Of a stretch of DNA of 64,000 nucleotides, positions 10,156-18,320 are shown in pieces. This DNA is from Janthinobacterium sp. (GTDB lineage: Bacteria > Pseudomonadota > Gammaproteobacteria > Burkholderiales > Burkholderiaceae_D). Under the pieces are notes generated by a model that was given only the letters and a program-made list of their open reading frames with translations, was not told where the DNA came from and did not search any database. The stretch is from NCBI GenBank assembly GCA_003133225.1, contig PKWL01000046.1:46676-110675 (forward strand), read 5' to 3'. The position numbers and the translations under genes were made by a program. Position 1 is the stretch's first letter. Each line of letters starts with the position of its first letter.

Positions 10156-10590
10156 ATGCGAAATTTGCTTTTGGCCGTTTTCTTTGCGGCGTTAAATTGC
10201 TTAGCCGGCGGGGCCGCCCTCGGGGCCGCTCCAATTCCTGAACAGCCGTGGGTGGGAACGTGGATAATCGCACTTCGAGGGGGCAGCTGTCACGAGATCT
10301 ATCGGCTACGCGCGGACGGGACGATGCTAGTTACCAGCGCCGAAGAAGTAGCCGAGAGCAAATTTCAGATATCTTCTCAGCCTAACGAAAACGGTTTTTA
10401 TAAGATGGTCGATACCATCACCAAGGACAACGGCAAAAAAGATTGTTCCGGTCAAGTCACAGTAGCCGGTCGCACTGTCACCCAGTTCATCCGCTTTCAC
10501 CCTTCTGGAAATATGTTTCTCATGTGTGAAGAAGATGCACTGGAGAAATGCATCGGCTGGTTTGTGCGCCAAAAAGGCTTAGATTCCTGA
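10156..10590 (+). CDS. Secreted hypothetical protein with four cysteines
   Basis: A 144-residue protein I do not recognise. The N-terminus is a signal peptide: positive MRN, a hydrophobic core, and an Ala-rich end with a likely cut after GAALGAA (about residue 24). The mature part contains W-V-G-T-W, a beta-rich pattern and four cysteines (in GGSCHE, KKDCSG, FLMCEE and LEKCIG), an even number consistent with two disulfide bonds in the periplasm. The fold may be a small lipocalin or calycin-like barrel; that is a guess from the WVGTW opening. The start at 10156 has GGGAG at good spacing. The gene sits between recJ and prfB on the opposite strand and its 3' end converges with recJ. Confidence 0.75.
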   Translation: MRNLLLAVFFAALNCLAGGAALGAAPIPEQPWVGTWIIALRGGSCHEIYRLRADGTMLVTSAEEVAESKFQISSQPNENGFYKMVDTITKDNGKKDCSGQVTVAGRTVTQFIRFHPSGNMFLMCEEDALEKCIGWFVRQKGLDS

Positions 10591-10620
10591 TCACCGCGCC
10601 GCTGGCCGACCCTAAAGAAG

Positions 10621-12315
10621 TCATGCCGGCTCGGCATGCTCCACCATCAGTTGCACCTTGGTGACACCATTGTATTCGTTCGCATCGAGCCGAAATGCGA
10701 CCCGGGCCCGCTCGCCCATGGCTTCCGTGTGGCCAAACCATATGGCGTCGAAGCGCGTGCCGTTCTTTTCCAGCAATAGCTTCAAATGCCGATCCTTCAA
10801 GATGCGCTGGCTGACCACGCGAAACTCATCGCAAAAAACGGGCATGGCAAAGCCTTGACCCCAGACTTGCTTGCCGAGCAGCTCAATAAACTGGGTCGTG
10901 TAATAAGCGTCTTCCAGCGGTCCATCGGTTTCGATGACGCGCTCCAGCTGCTTTTGGCTGAGCCAGGCGCGGCCCACGGCCTCAAACGCTTCCGCAAACG
11001 CGGCGAAGGCGTCGGCGCGGATCGTCAAGCCGGCGGCCATCGCGTGGCCGCCGAATTTGTCGATGAGGCTGGGTGCGCGCTTGGACACGAGGTCGAGCGC
11101 ATCGCGCAGGTGAAAGCCGGGTATGGAACGGCCCGAGCCCTTGATCCAGCCATCGGCGCCGGGCGCAAAGGTAAAGGTCGGGCGGAAGAATTTTTCCTTC
11201 AGACGCGAGGCGACGATGCCAATTACGCCTTGGTGCCAAGTGGCATCGAAGACGCTGATGGTACTGCTGTTGGCTGGCACGAACTCGTCTACGTGGAGCA
11301 AGGCGGTGTCTTGCATTTCCGCTTCGATTTCGCGCCGTTTGAGGTTAATGTCGTTGAGCTGCTGCGCCAGCGCCCAAGCGCGCCCCTCATCGTCCGTGAT
11401 GAGGCATTCGATCCCAAGCGACATGTCTTGCAGGCGCCCGGCCGCATTCAAGCGCGGTCCCAGCGCAAAGCCGAGGTCGAGCGGAGTGGCGCTGCGTGCT
11501 TCGCGCCCGGCCACGCGAAACAGGGCCGCCACGCCGGCATGCATGTGGTTGGCGCGTATGCGCTTTAAGCCTTGCGCCACCAGGATCCGGTTATTCGAAT
11601 CGAGCTTGACCACGTCGGCCACAGTGCCGAGAGCCACCAAGTCGAGCAGGCTGTCCAGTTTCGGCTGGGGCAAGACGGCATACTGGCCGCGGCGGCGCAG
11701 TTCGGCGCGCAGCGCCAGCAGCACATAAAACACGACGCCGACGCCGGCTAAATGCTTGCTGGGAAAGCCGCAGGCCGGCTGGTTGGGGTTGACAATCACG
11801 CTTGCGGCCGGCAAGGTGGCGCCCGGCAGATGGTGGTCAGTGACGAGCACTTCGATCCCGCGCCGGTTGGCCTCGGCTACGCCTTCGATGCTGGCGATGC
11901 CATTGTCGACGGTGATGATGATGTCGGGCGACTTTTCGCGCGCGGTCAGTGCCACGATTTCCGGCGTCAAGCCATAGCCGTATTCAAAACGATTGGGGAC
12001 GATGAAATCGACTTCTGCACCCATGGCGCGCAGACCGCGCACAGCAGTGGCGCAGGCGGTCGCGCCATCGCAATCGTAGTCGGCCACGATGACCATGCGC
12101 TTGCCGGCGGCGATGGCATCGGCCAGGAACACCGCCGCGACCTCGATATGCAGCAGGCCGGCCGGCGGCATCAGCGCCACCAGTTCGTTCGACAGTTCGC
12201 TGGCATGGGTCAGCCCGCGTGACGCATACAGGCGCGCCAAGACAGGATGGATTCCTTCCTGACGCAGCAACTCGGAGACGCGGAAGGGACAAGGGCGAGT
12301 GGCAAGGCGGGTCAT
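10621..12315 (-). CDS. recJ: Single-stranded-DNA-specific 5'-3' exonuclease RecJ
   Basis: DHH-family nuclease of recombination (RecF pathway) and mismatch repair, 564 residues (E. coli 577). Metal-binding motifs are intact: DYDCDG at 79-84, TVDNGIAS with Asp137, and the name-giving DHH at 160-162. A DHHA1 domain and OB-fold follow toward the C-terminus. Its ATG overlaps the stop of the upstream RpfE-type gene by four bases (ATGA), so translation is probably coupled. The order recJ then prfB then lysS resembles E. coli, with a convergent gene placed between recJ and prfB here. Confidence 0.96.
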   Translation of the reverse strand: MTRLATRPCPFRVSELLRQEGIHPVLARLYASRGLTHASELSNELVALMPPAGLLHIEVAAVFLADAIAAGKRMVIVADYDCDGATACATAVRGLRAMGAEVDFIVPNRFEYGYGLTPEIVALTAREKSPDIIITVDNGIASIEGVAEANRRGIEVLVTDHHLPGATLPAASVIVNPNQPACGFPSKHLAGVGVVFYVLLALRAELRRRGQYAVLPQPKLDSLLDLVALGTVADVVKLDSNNRILVAQGLKRIRANHMHAGVAALFRVAGREARSATPLDLGFALGPRLNAAGRLQDMSLGIECLITDDEGRAWALAQQLNDINLKRREIEAEMQDTALLHVDEFVPANSSTISVFDATWHQGVIGIVASRLKEKFFRPTFTFAPGADGWIKGSGRSIPGFHLRDALDLVSKRAPSLIDKFGGHAMAAGLTIRADAFAAFAEAFEAVGRAWLSQKQLERVIETDGPLEDAYYTTQFIELLGKQVWGQGFAMPVFCDEFRVVSQRILKDRHLKLLLEKNGTRFDAIWFGHTEAMGERARVAFRLDANEYNGVTKVQLMVEHAEPA

Positions 12316-13346
12316 GGCAAAAGTGAGTTGAGTGTGACGGGTTGCCAGAATTTACGCTGAGCCAATTTGGTGCTGCTCCATTGGGCAAAGGCGAAGCGGT
12401 GACTAAGTACCAACGTCAGCTGCCCGATGCGCCCGTCCTTCACAGCCGCCAACAGCGGCACGCACCATTCCCGCTCCAGGCGCACCATCAGCGTCAGCCA
12501 GCTTGACCAGTCGGAGGCCAAGGCCGCTTCGATGAGCGTCGGCAGCACCACCAAGGCCGATTCATGCATGATGACGGCGGCGAAGTCGGGCGGCGCCGCG
12601 TCGGCCAGCGCGCTGAGCCAAGCCGGCCCAGCGCCAACAAATAGCGCCGGGCCTTGGCGCGCCGGCGTCGCTGCGGCGCCCCCCCACGGCCAAAAGGAAT
12701 TGACGGGCGCCAGATTACGCGCCTGGCGCGCTTCGTTGATGGGGTGCTCATGCCATGCCATTTGCACTTCGTTTTGCAACTTGCTGCAAGCGAGCGCGCC
12801 GGGGCCTTCCGGCATCCATGCATGCAGGTTCTGGCCCGTAGCGGCATCCAGCGTGGCCGTGTCTAGGCCGGCCCAGTCGTCGGCGCGCATGAACCAAGTT
12901 TGCGCATTGCCGTAGATCAGGGGCTTGCCGACCTCGTCAAAATACGGTTTGGCGGCATCGAACAGCGCGTGCGAGTCGGCCTCCTCTAGAGCCAGGTGGC
13001 GCTGGTCTTCCATTTGCAAATGATTGCGCGCGATTTCGACATGGACCGGGTTGATGATGAACCAGGTGCCTTCCTCCGCCTGACCGAGGCCGAGGCCGCG
13101 CATGACGGCCGGCGCCAACGGGGCCTGCGCCGCCGGACCCGCGGGCGCCGGGGCCAGGCCCAGCGCATGCGCGAGCCAGGCCTCATGCGGCAAGACGCGA
13201 AGGCTATCGTCGCAAGAATGAAACTGCTGACTCTTGGTGCGCGAGAGCAGGGCTGAGAGTGCCGGCGCCTCTAGGACGTGCAGCAGATCGGTGGCCAGTT
13301 CGGGGGGCGGCAGGGCGAAAGGTAAAACGAGCGTGAGTTGATTCAT
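12312..13346 (-). CDS. RpfE-type / cofactor-independent phosphoglycerate mutase-like regulatory protein
   Basis: Protein of 344 residues starting MNQLTLVLPFALPPPELA, a form typical of the beta- and gammaproteobacterial family annotated as 'regulatory protein, RpfE type' or as an uncharacterised PGM-like protein. It regularly sits directly before recJ. No signal peptide or membrane segment is visible; the middle is rich in Ala and Trp. The biochemical role is unknown, and the link to phosphoglycerate mutase is structural at best. The start at 13346 matches the family; in-frame sequence upstream to 13394 is not convincing. The stop overlaps the recJ start (ATGA). Confidence 0.8.
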   Translation of the reverse strand: MNQLTLVLPFALPPPELATDLLHVLEAPALSALLSRTKSQQFHSCDDSLRVLPHEAWLAHALGLAPAPAGPAAQAPLAPAVMRGLGLGQAEEGTWFIINPVHVEIARNHLQMEDQRHLALEEADSHALFDAAKPYFDEVGKPLIYGNAQTWFMRADDWAGLDTATLDAATGQNLHAWMPEGPGALACSKLQNEVQMAWHEHPINEARQARNLAPVNSFWPWGGAAATPARQGPALFVGAGPAWLSALADAAPPDFAAVIMHESALVVLPTLIEAALASDWSSWLTLMVRLEREWCVPLLAAVKDGRIGQLTLVLSHRFAFAQWSSTKLAQRKFWQPVTLNSLLP

Positions 13347-13562
13347 TTCAAGATTGTAGGGCATCGCGGCCGCGCGCGAGCAGCGATGTTGCATATCGTT
13401 TTTTAAAAGTCAACGATGTTGTATGGGCAATAGCAGCCCGGCGCCAACCATCCAAGATGGCGCAGAGCGGGCATGGGGGGCGTCATTGAAGCCGTGTTTT
13501 GCCCATACCACGTCATTTATATGGCACACTGCGGGCTCACCCGAATTTCAGTGCCGGAGCTC

Positions 13563-14828
13563 ATGAGTATTACTAAGAATTTGCCGTTTGAATGGCTAGT
13601 TGGCTTGCGCTACACGCGCGCGGGCCGGCGCAGCGGCCGCAACAGTTTTATCTCCTTCATTTCGCTGATCTCCATGGCCGGCATTGGGCTCGGCGTGGCG
13701 GCCCTGATCGTCGTGCTGTCCGTCATGAACGGCTTCCAAAAAGAGGTGACCGACCGTATGTTGTCGGTACTAGCGCATATCGAAGTGTTCGACGCGCGCG
13801 GTGCGATGCCGGACTGGCAAGCGGCAGCGCGGGAAGCGTTCAAGAACCCGGAAGTCAAAGGCGCTGCGCCCTTCGTCGTCACTCAGGGCATGTTGCTGCG
13901 CGACGACGAATTGCGCCCGAGCGTCATCCGCGGCGTGTTGCCCGAGGAAGAGCCAAAAGTATCGGACGTGGCGGCCCAGACCAAGCGCGGCAATTTTAAT
14001 GACTTAAAGCCCGGCGCCTTCAATATCGTACTCGGCATCGAACTAGCGCGTGCCTTGCACGCTAGCTTGGGCGACAAAGTCACGCTTGCGCTGGCGCAAG
14101 GGCAGATCACGCCGGCGGGCGTGCTGCCCCGGCTACGCTCATTTACCGTGGTCGGCATCTTCGAGGCCGGACACAACGAGTTTGATTCGGCACTGGCCTT
14201 TATCCACATGCAGGATGCGGAAAAGCTGATGCGGCTCGATGCGCCGTCCGGCCTGCGTTTGAAATTGGTCGACATGCACCGCGCGCCGCAAGTGGCGCTG
14301 GCCTTGAAGAGCAGCATGTCGGGCGACCTGATGATGCGCGACTGGTCCAAGAACAATGCCAACTGGTTCGCTGCGGTGCAGACTGAAAAACGCATGATGT
14401 TCATCATCTTGACCTTGATCATCGCGGTGGCCGCGTTCAATCTGGTATCGACCCTGGTGATGACGGTGACCGACAAGCAGGCCGACATCGCGATCTTGCG
14501 CACCCTGGGAGCGTCGCCGCGTTCGATCATGAAAATTTTCATGATCCAAGGCGCTTTAGTGGGCATTCTTGGCACTGCGTTTGGGGTGGCCGGCGGCGTT
14601 TTGGTGGCCCTCAACATCGATGTCATTGTGCCGTTTATTGAAAGGGTATTAGGAGTGCAGTTCTTGTCGAAGGATGTTTACTTGATCAGCGCGGTGCCAT
14701 CCGATTTGCGCTGGTCGGATGTGTCGCGCATTGGCGGTGTTGCTGTGGTGCTGGCATTTTTGGCGACCATCTACCCGAGCTGGTGGGCCGCCCGCGTGAA
14801 GCCTGCCGAGGCGCTGCGTTATGAATAA
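13563..14828 (+). CDS. lolC: Lipoprotein-releasing ABC transporter permease (LolC/LolE family)
   Basis: Inner-membrane subunit of the Lol complex that extracts mature lipoproteins and hands them to LolA. The 421 residues show the MacB/FtsX plan: one N-terminal membrane segment (about 27-50, with the conserved [18 protein letters not shown]), a large periplasmic domain, and three C-terminal membrane segments from about residue 278. Only one such gene is present before lolD, whereas E. coli has separate lolC and lolE; many proteobacteria instead use a single hybrid called LolF, and this may be one. The start at 13563 has GGAG close upstream, ruling out the longer reading from 13473. It overlaps lolD by eight bases. 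Confidence 0.93.
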   Translation: MSITKNLPFEWLVGLRYTRAGRRSGRNSFISFISLISMAGIGLGVAALIVVLSVMNGFQKEVTDRMLSVLAHIEVFDARGAMPDWQAAAREAFKNPEVKGAAPFVVTQGMLLRDDELRPSVIRGVLPEEEPKVSDVAAQTKRGNFNDLKPGAFNIVLGIELARALHASLGDKVTLALAQGQITPAGVLPRLRSFTVVGIFEAGHNEFDSALAFIHMQDAEKLMRLDAPSGLRLKLVDMHRAPQVALALKSSMSGDLMMRDWSKNNANWFAAVQTEKRMMFIILTLIIAVAAFNLVSTLVMTVTDKQADIAILRTLGASPRSIMKIFMIQGALVGILGTAFGVAGGVLVALNIDVIVPFIERVLGVQFLSKDVYLISAVPSDLRWSDVSRIGGVAVVLAFLATIYPSWWAARVKPAEALRYE

Positions 14829-15528
14829 GCCCTTTATTACCGACGCCGGTCCGGTGCTGTCGTGCCGCGGCTTGGGCAAGACCTTCACCCAGGGCAGCTA
14901 TGCCGTGAACGTCTTAAACGGCATCGATATCGATGTGTGCCAGGGTGAGCGCGTGGCCATTGTGGGCGCGTCCGGCTCAGGCAAATCGACGCTCTTGCAT
15001 TTGTTGGGCGGACTTGATACGCCGACATCCGGCAGTGTGACCTTACTGGGCAGAAATTTCGCCAGCCTCAATGAAAAGGCGCGCGGCGACCTGCGTAATA
15101 TATCGCTCGGCTTTGTCTACCAGTTCCACCACCTGCTGCCAGAATTTAGCGCGCTCGATAATGTGGCAATGCCACTCATGATCCGGCGCATGCAACGCTC
15201 GCAGGCGAGCGAGTTGGCACAGCAGATTTTGATGCGCGTCAACCTGGCCAAACGCATCAGCCACGTCCCGGGCGAACTTTCCGGCGGCGAGCGTCAGCGC
15301 GTGGCGCTGGCGCGCGCTCTCGTGACGCAGCCGGCCTGCGTCCTGGCCGATGAACCGACCGGCAACCTTGATCGCGCCACCGCCCAGCAGATCTTCGAAC
15401 TGATGTTGGAACTGTCGCGCACCTTGGGCACGGCGTTTGTCATCGTCACCCATGATATTGAACTGGCGCGGCGCTGCGACCGCATCTTGCACCTGACGGA
15501 AGCCGGTTTGCTACCGTACCGCGAATAA
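14821..15528 (+). CDS. lolD: Lipoprotein-releasing ABC transporter ATPase LolD
   Basis: Cytosolic ATPase of 235 residues that drives the Lol lipoprotein exporter. Walker A is GASGSGKST (49-57), the signature is [15 protein letters not shown], Walker B is [11 protein letters not shown], and the switch His lies in VIVTHD. The family marker around the Q loop, [12 protein letters not shown], is present and typical of LolD. The gene overlaps the permease by eight bases and is followed after seven bases by tatD, so the three are one operon. Confidence 0.96.
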   Translation: MNKPFITDAGPVLSCRGLGKTFTQGSYAVNVLNGIDIDVCQGERVAIVGASGSGKSTLLHLLGGLDTPTSGSVTLLGRNFASLNEKARGDLRNISLGFVYQFHHLLPEFSALDNVAMPLMIRRMQRSQASELAQQILMRVNLAKRISHVPGELSGGERQRVALARALVTQPACVLADEPTGNLDRATAQQIFELMLELSRTLGTAFVIVTHDIELARRCDRILHLTEAGLLPYRE

Positions 15529-15535
15529 TCACCCG

Positions 15536-16351
15536 ATGTGGATCGACACGCATTGCCACCTAGACGCGCATGAATTCGGCATCGAAGCGGCCGCCGTGGC
15601 GCTTCGCGCGCGCGCGCAGGGCGTGTCGACGATCGTGATTCCTGCCGTAGAAATAGGCAACTTTCCGGTCGTAGCTCAGCTTGCGGCAAGCGTGGACCAT
15701 GCCTGTTATGCGCTCGGCATCCATCCCCTGTTCGTGGCGCAGGCCAGCGAAGACGACTTGGCCGCCATGCGCACGGCGGTCGAAGCGGCGCTCGAAGATG
15801 GCCGTTTCATCGCGATCGGCGAGATTGGCCTCGATTTTTTCCTCCCTAGCCTTTGCGAAGCGGCGCTGCGCGAAAAGCAGGAGCATTTTTTTCGCGAGCA
15901 GCTCAAAGTCGCGCGCGACTTTGCGCTGCCCGTGCTATTGCATGGGCGCCGCGCGCACGATTCGGTGCTCAAGCACGTGCGGGCCATCCGTCCGGCTGGC
16001 GGCATTGCCCACGCCTTCAACGGCAGCTTGCAGCAAGCGCGCATCTACCTTGATCTCGGTTTTAAACTGGGCTTCGGCGGCGCGATGACGTTCGGACGTG
16101 CCTTGCAAATCCGGCGCCTGGCACAGGAGTTGCCGTTGACGGCCATCGTCTTGGAAACGGACGCCCCCGACATGTCCCCGAGCTGGCTGCATCCGGGGCG
16201 CAACAGTCCCGAGCAGTTGCCTGCCATCGGCGCGGTTCTAGCCGGATTGCGCGGCATCGGGGTGGAGCAAGTGGCGGCGGCGACGAGTGCCAACGCCTGC
16301 ACTGCACTGCCAAGAATTGGCTTGTCGAGGCCGCCATCATCGGGCACTTGA
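15536..16351 (+). CDS. tatD: TatD-family metal-dependent deoxyribonuclease
   Basis: Amidohydrolase-fold DNase of 271 residues. The metal ligands of the family are visible: His6 and His8 in DTHCHLD, Glu in GEIGLDF, His in LLHGRRAHD, His in GIAHAFNGS and Asp in ETDAPDM. TatD proteins act as 3'-5' exonucleases in DNA repair; several paralogues (TatD, YcfH, YjjV) exist and I cannot tell which this is. In many proteobacteria a TatD paralogue lies near lolD. The C-terminus drifts after TSANA, where the family usually reads TxNxxRLF, so the last 20 residues may be diverged or slightly frameshifted. Confidence 0.9.
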   Translation: MWIDTHCHLDAHEFGIEAAAVALRARAQGVSTIVIPAVEIGNFPVVAQLAASVDHACYALGIHPLFVAQASEDDLAAMRTAVEAALEDGRFIAIGEIGLDFFLPSLCEAALREKQEHFFREQLKVARDFALPVLLHGRRAHDSVLKHVRAIRPAGGIAHAFNGSLQQARIYLDLGFKLGFGGAMTFGRALQIRRLAQELPLTAIVLETDAPDMSPSWLHPGRNSPEQLPAIGAVLAGLRGIGVEQVAAATSANACTALPRIGLSRPPSSGT

Positions 16352-16519
16352 GAGTAACCGCAGTGGCGCCCAGCGCGTGCGAGTCGGGCGCGGCAGCAGG
16401 ACGTCAAATTAGAGCGCTTCCACGCACCCGAAGTGGGCGTTCTGCCATTACAATCTGTTGCCAACCTCACTAACGCGAGACCGCGGAATGGCGATTTTCC
16501 GCCCGCTCCCCTTGATCAC

Positions 16520-17317
16520 ATGATGACAAAACCAGCGCTGTATTTTGCCCACGCCAACAGCTATCCGGCCGGCACTTACCGTCAATTCTTCGATCGTCTG
16601 GGCCAGGACTTTGCGATCCAGGCGCTCGACATGCACGCGCATAACCCGCGCTATCCGGTGCATGACGGCTGGCAGGCGCTCACCAATGAATTGATCGACC
16701 AGCTCACGGCCCGCTACACGGAACCGGTGATCCTGGTCGGCCATTCGTTGGGCGGATTGCTGAGCATGATGACGGCCGTGGCGCGGCCCGATCTGATGCG
16801 CTGTGTAGTCCTGCTCGATTCCCCGGTCGTCGCCGGCTGGCGCGCCTTGTTCTGGCGCCTGTTGAAACATAGTTCCCATGCCGACCGTTATTCGCCGGCC
16901 AAGTTTTCCGTACGCCGGCGCAGCGTATGGCCGGATGCGGAGGCGGCGTACCGGCATTTTGTGGCCAAAGAAAAATTTGCCGTTTGGGCGCCCGGCGTCT
17001 TGCGCGATTATATCGACTGTGGCCTCACGCATCATCCAGAAGGCGTTCAACTGCGCTTTACGCGCGAGAAGGAGACGGCGCTCTACCGCAGCTTGCCGCA
17101 CCATCTCGGCGATCTGGTGAAAACAAACTATCCGGCGCCAATCGGTTTCATCGGCGGCTCCGAGTCGGCCGAATGCCGTCAGGCCGGCCTGGGTGCGACG
17201 CGCAAGCTGGTGGGACGTCATTTCCGCCAAATTCCCGGTGGCCATTTGTTCCCGATGGAGTCGCCCGCGCTGGCCGCGCAGGTGACGCGCGAGATGATCG
17301 CTTCCCTACTGGCTTGA
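16520..17317 (+). CDS. Alpha/beta hydrolase
   Basis: Soluble alpha/beta-fold hydrolase of about 265 residues. The nucleophile elbow is GHSLGG (Ser76) and the catalytic His is probably in GGHLFPMESP near residue 246. The oxyanion region is HANSYPAGTY near the N-terminus. An esterase or lipase-like role is likely but the substrate is unknown. The start is either of two adjacent ATG codons at 16520 and 16523; the in-frame reading from 16433 lacks family resemblance. The gap to tatD is about 170 bases, so it may have its own promoter. Confidence 0.85.
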   Translation: MMTKPALYFAHANSYPAGTYRQFFDRLGQDFAIQALDMHAHNPRYPVHDGWQALTNELIDQLTARYTEPVILVGHSLGGLLSMMTAVARPDLMRCVVLLDSPVVAGWRALFWRLLKHSSHADRYSPAKFSVRRRSVWPDAEAAYRHFVAKEKFAVWAPGVLRDYIDCGLTHHPEGVQLRFTREKETALYRSLPHHLGDLVKTNYPAPIGFIGGSESAECRQAGLGATRKLVGRHFRQIPGGHLFPMESPALAAQVTREMIASLLA

Positions 17318-17476
17318 AGCGCTAGGAATTATCTTTCGCCGCGCGCTGAAAAAACTGTGCCGCAGGCCATTAGGCGGGTGCTTTTTGGCGTAAAATCAAA
17401 GAATTGGACGGGCATGTCGATTTTTTTGACGAGCCCGCCCGCCTTCCCTTGAAATTCTAAAGAAAATGCCCTTGCG

Positions 17477-18043
17477 ATGACGATTAAAAGCGATAAATGG
17501 ATACGCCGTATGGCGCAAGAGACGGGAATGATCGAGCCGTTCGAGCCGTACCAAGTGCGTTCTGTCGACGGTCGCAAAGTGATCTCCTATGGCACCTCCT
17601 CGTACGGCTATGATATCCGCTGCGCCGACGAGTTCAAGATTTTCACCAATATCAACAGTACCATCGTTGATCCGAAGAACTTTGATTCCAACTCCTTCGT
17701 CGATGTCAAGAGCGACGTGTGCATCATCCCGCCCAATTCTTTCGCGTTGGCCCGCACCATCGAATATTTCTGCATTCCCCGCAACGTGCTAACGATCTGT
17801 TTGGGAAAATCGACTTATGCGCGTTGCGGCATCATCGTCAATGTGACGCCGTTCGAGCCGGAGTGGGAAGGCTACGTGACGCTGGAATTTTCCAATACCA
17901 CGCCGTTGCCGGCAAAGATCTATGCGGGCGAAGGCTGCGCCCAGGTGCTGTTTTTCGAGAGCGACGAAGTGTGCGAGACTTCCTACAAGGACCGCGACGG
18001 CAAATATCAGGGCCAGCGCGGCGTCACGCTGCCGCGGGCCTAA
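17477..18043 (+). CDS. dcd: dCTP deaminase
   Basis: Converts dCTP to dUTP in pyrimidine deoxynucleotide synthesis. The 188-residue length matches the family (E. coli 193). Typical blocks are present: SSYGYDIRC, the [10 protein letters not shown] loop, and [15 protein letters not shown] with the catalytic glutamate. The C-terminal [12 protein letters not shown] tail is that of trimeric Dcd. It is transcribed toward the decarboxylase gene (convergent). Together with thyA and folA nearby, this part of the window carries several thymidylate-pathway genes. Confidence 0.97.
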   Translation: MTIKSDKWIRRMAQETGMIEPFEPYQVRSVDGRKVISYGTSSYGYDIRCADEFKIFTNINSTIVDPKNFDSNSFVDVKSDVCIIPPNSFALARTIEYFCIPRNVLTICLGKSTYARCGIIVNVTPFEPEWEGYVTLEFSNTTPLPAKIYAGEGCAQVLFFESDEVCETSYKDRDGKYQGQRGVTLPRA

Positions 18044-18320
18044 GGGCGCCGCACCCTAAATTCGTGTTGGTATTTTCCGGGGCGCAAGAAGCAGGGAACG
18101 AGGTCCCGGCACCTGCTTTTTGAGCACGCATTGGCTTCGGGTCCGGTTGTTGGGACGATCAAGCCTGTGGCCCGCGCCAGGCGCGCCAGATCGGTGCCGG
18201 TGATATTGATGATCGGCAAATGTCTGCCACCATTTCAGCGCCGCTACCCAGCCACCTTCCTTCGATTTTGCGGCCGGACGCCGCGGGCTGCGAGTTCCAC
18301 CCCGCATGGGCAGCTTGTGT

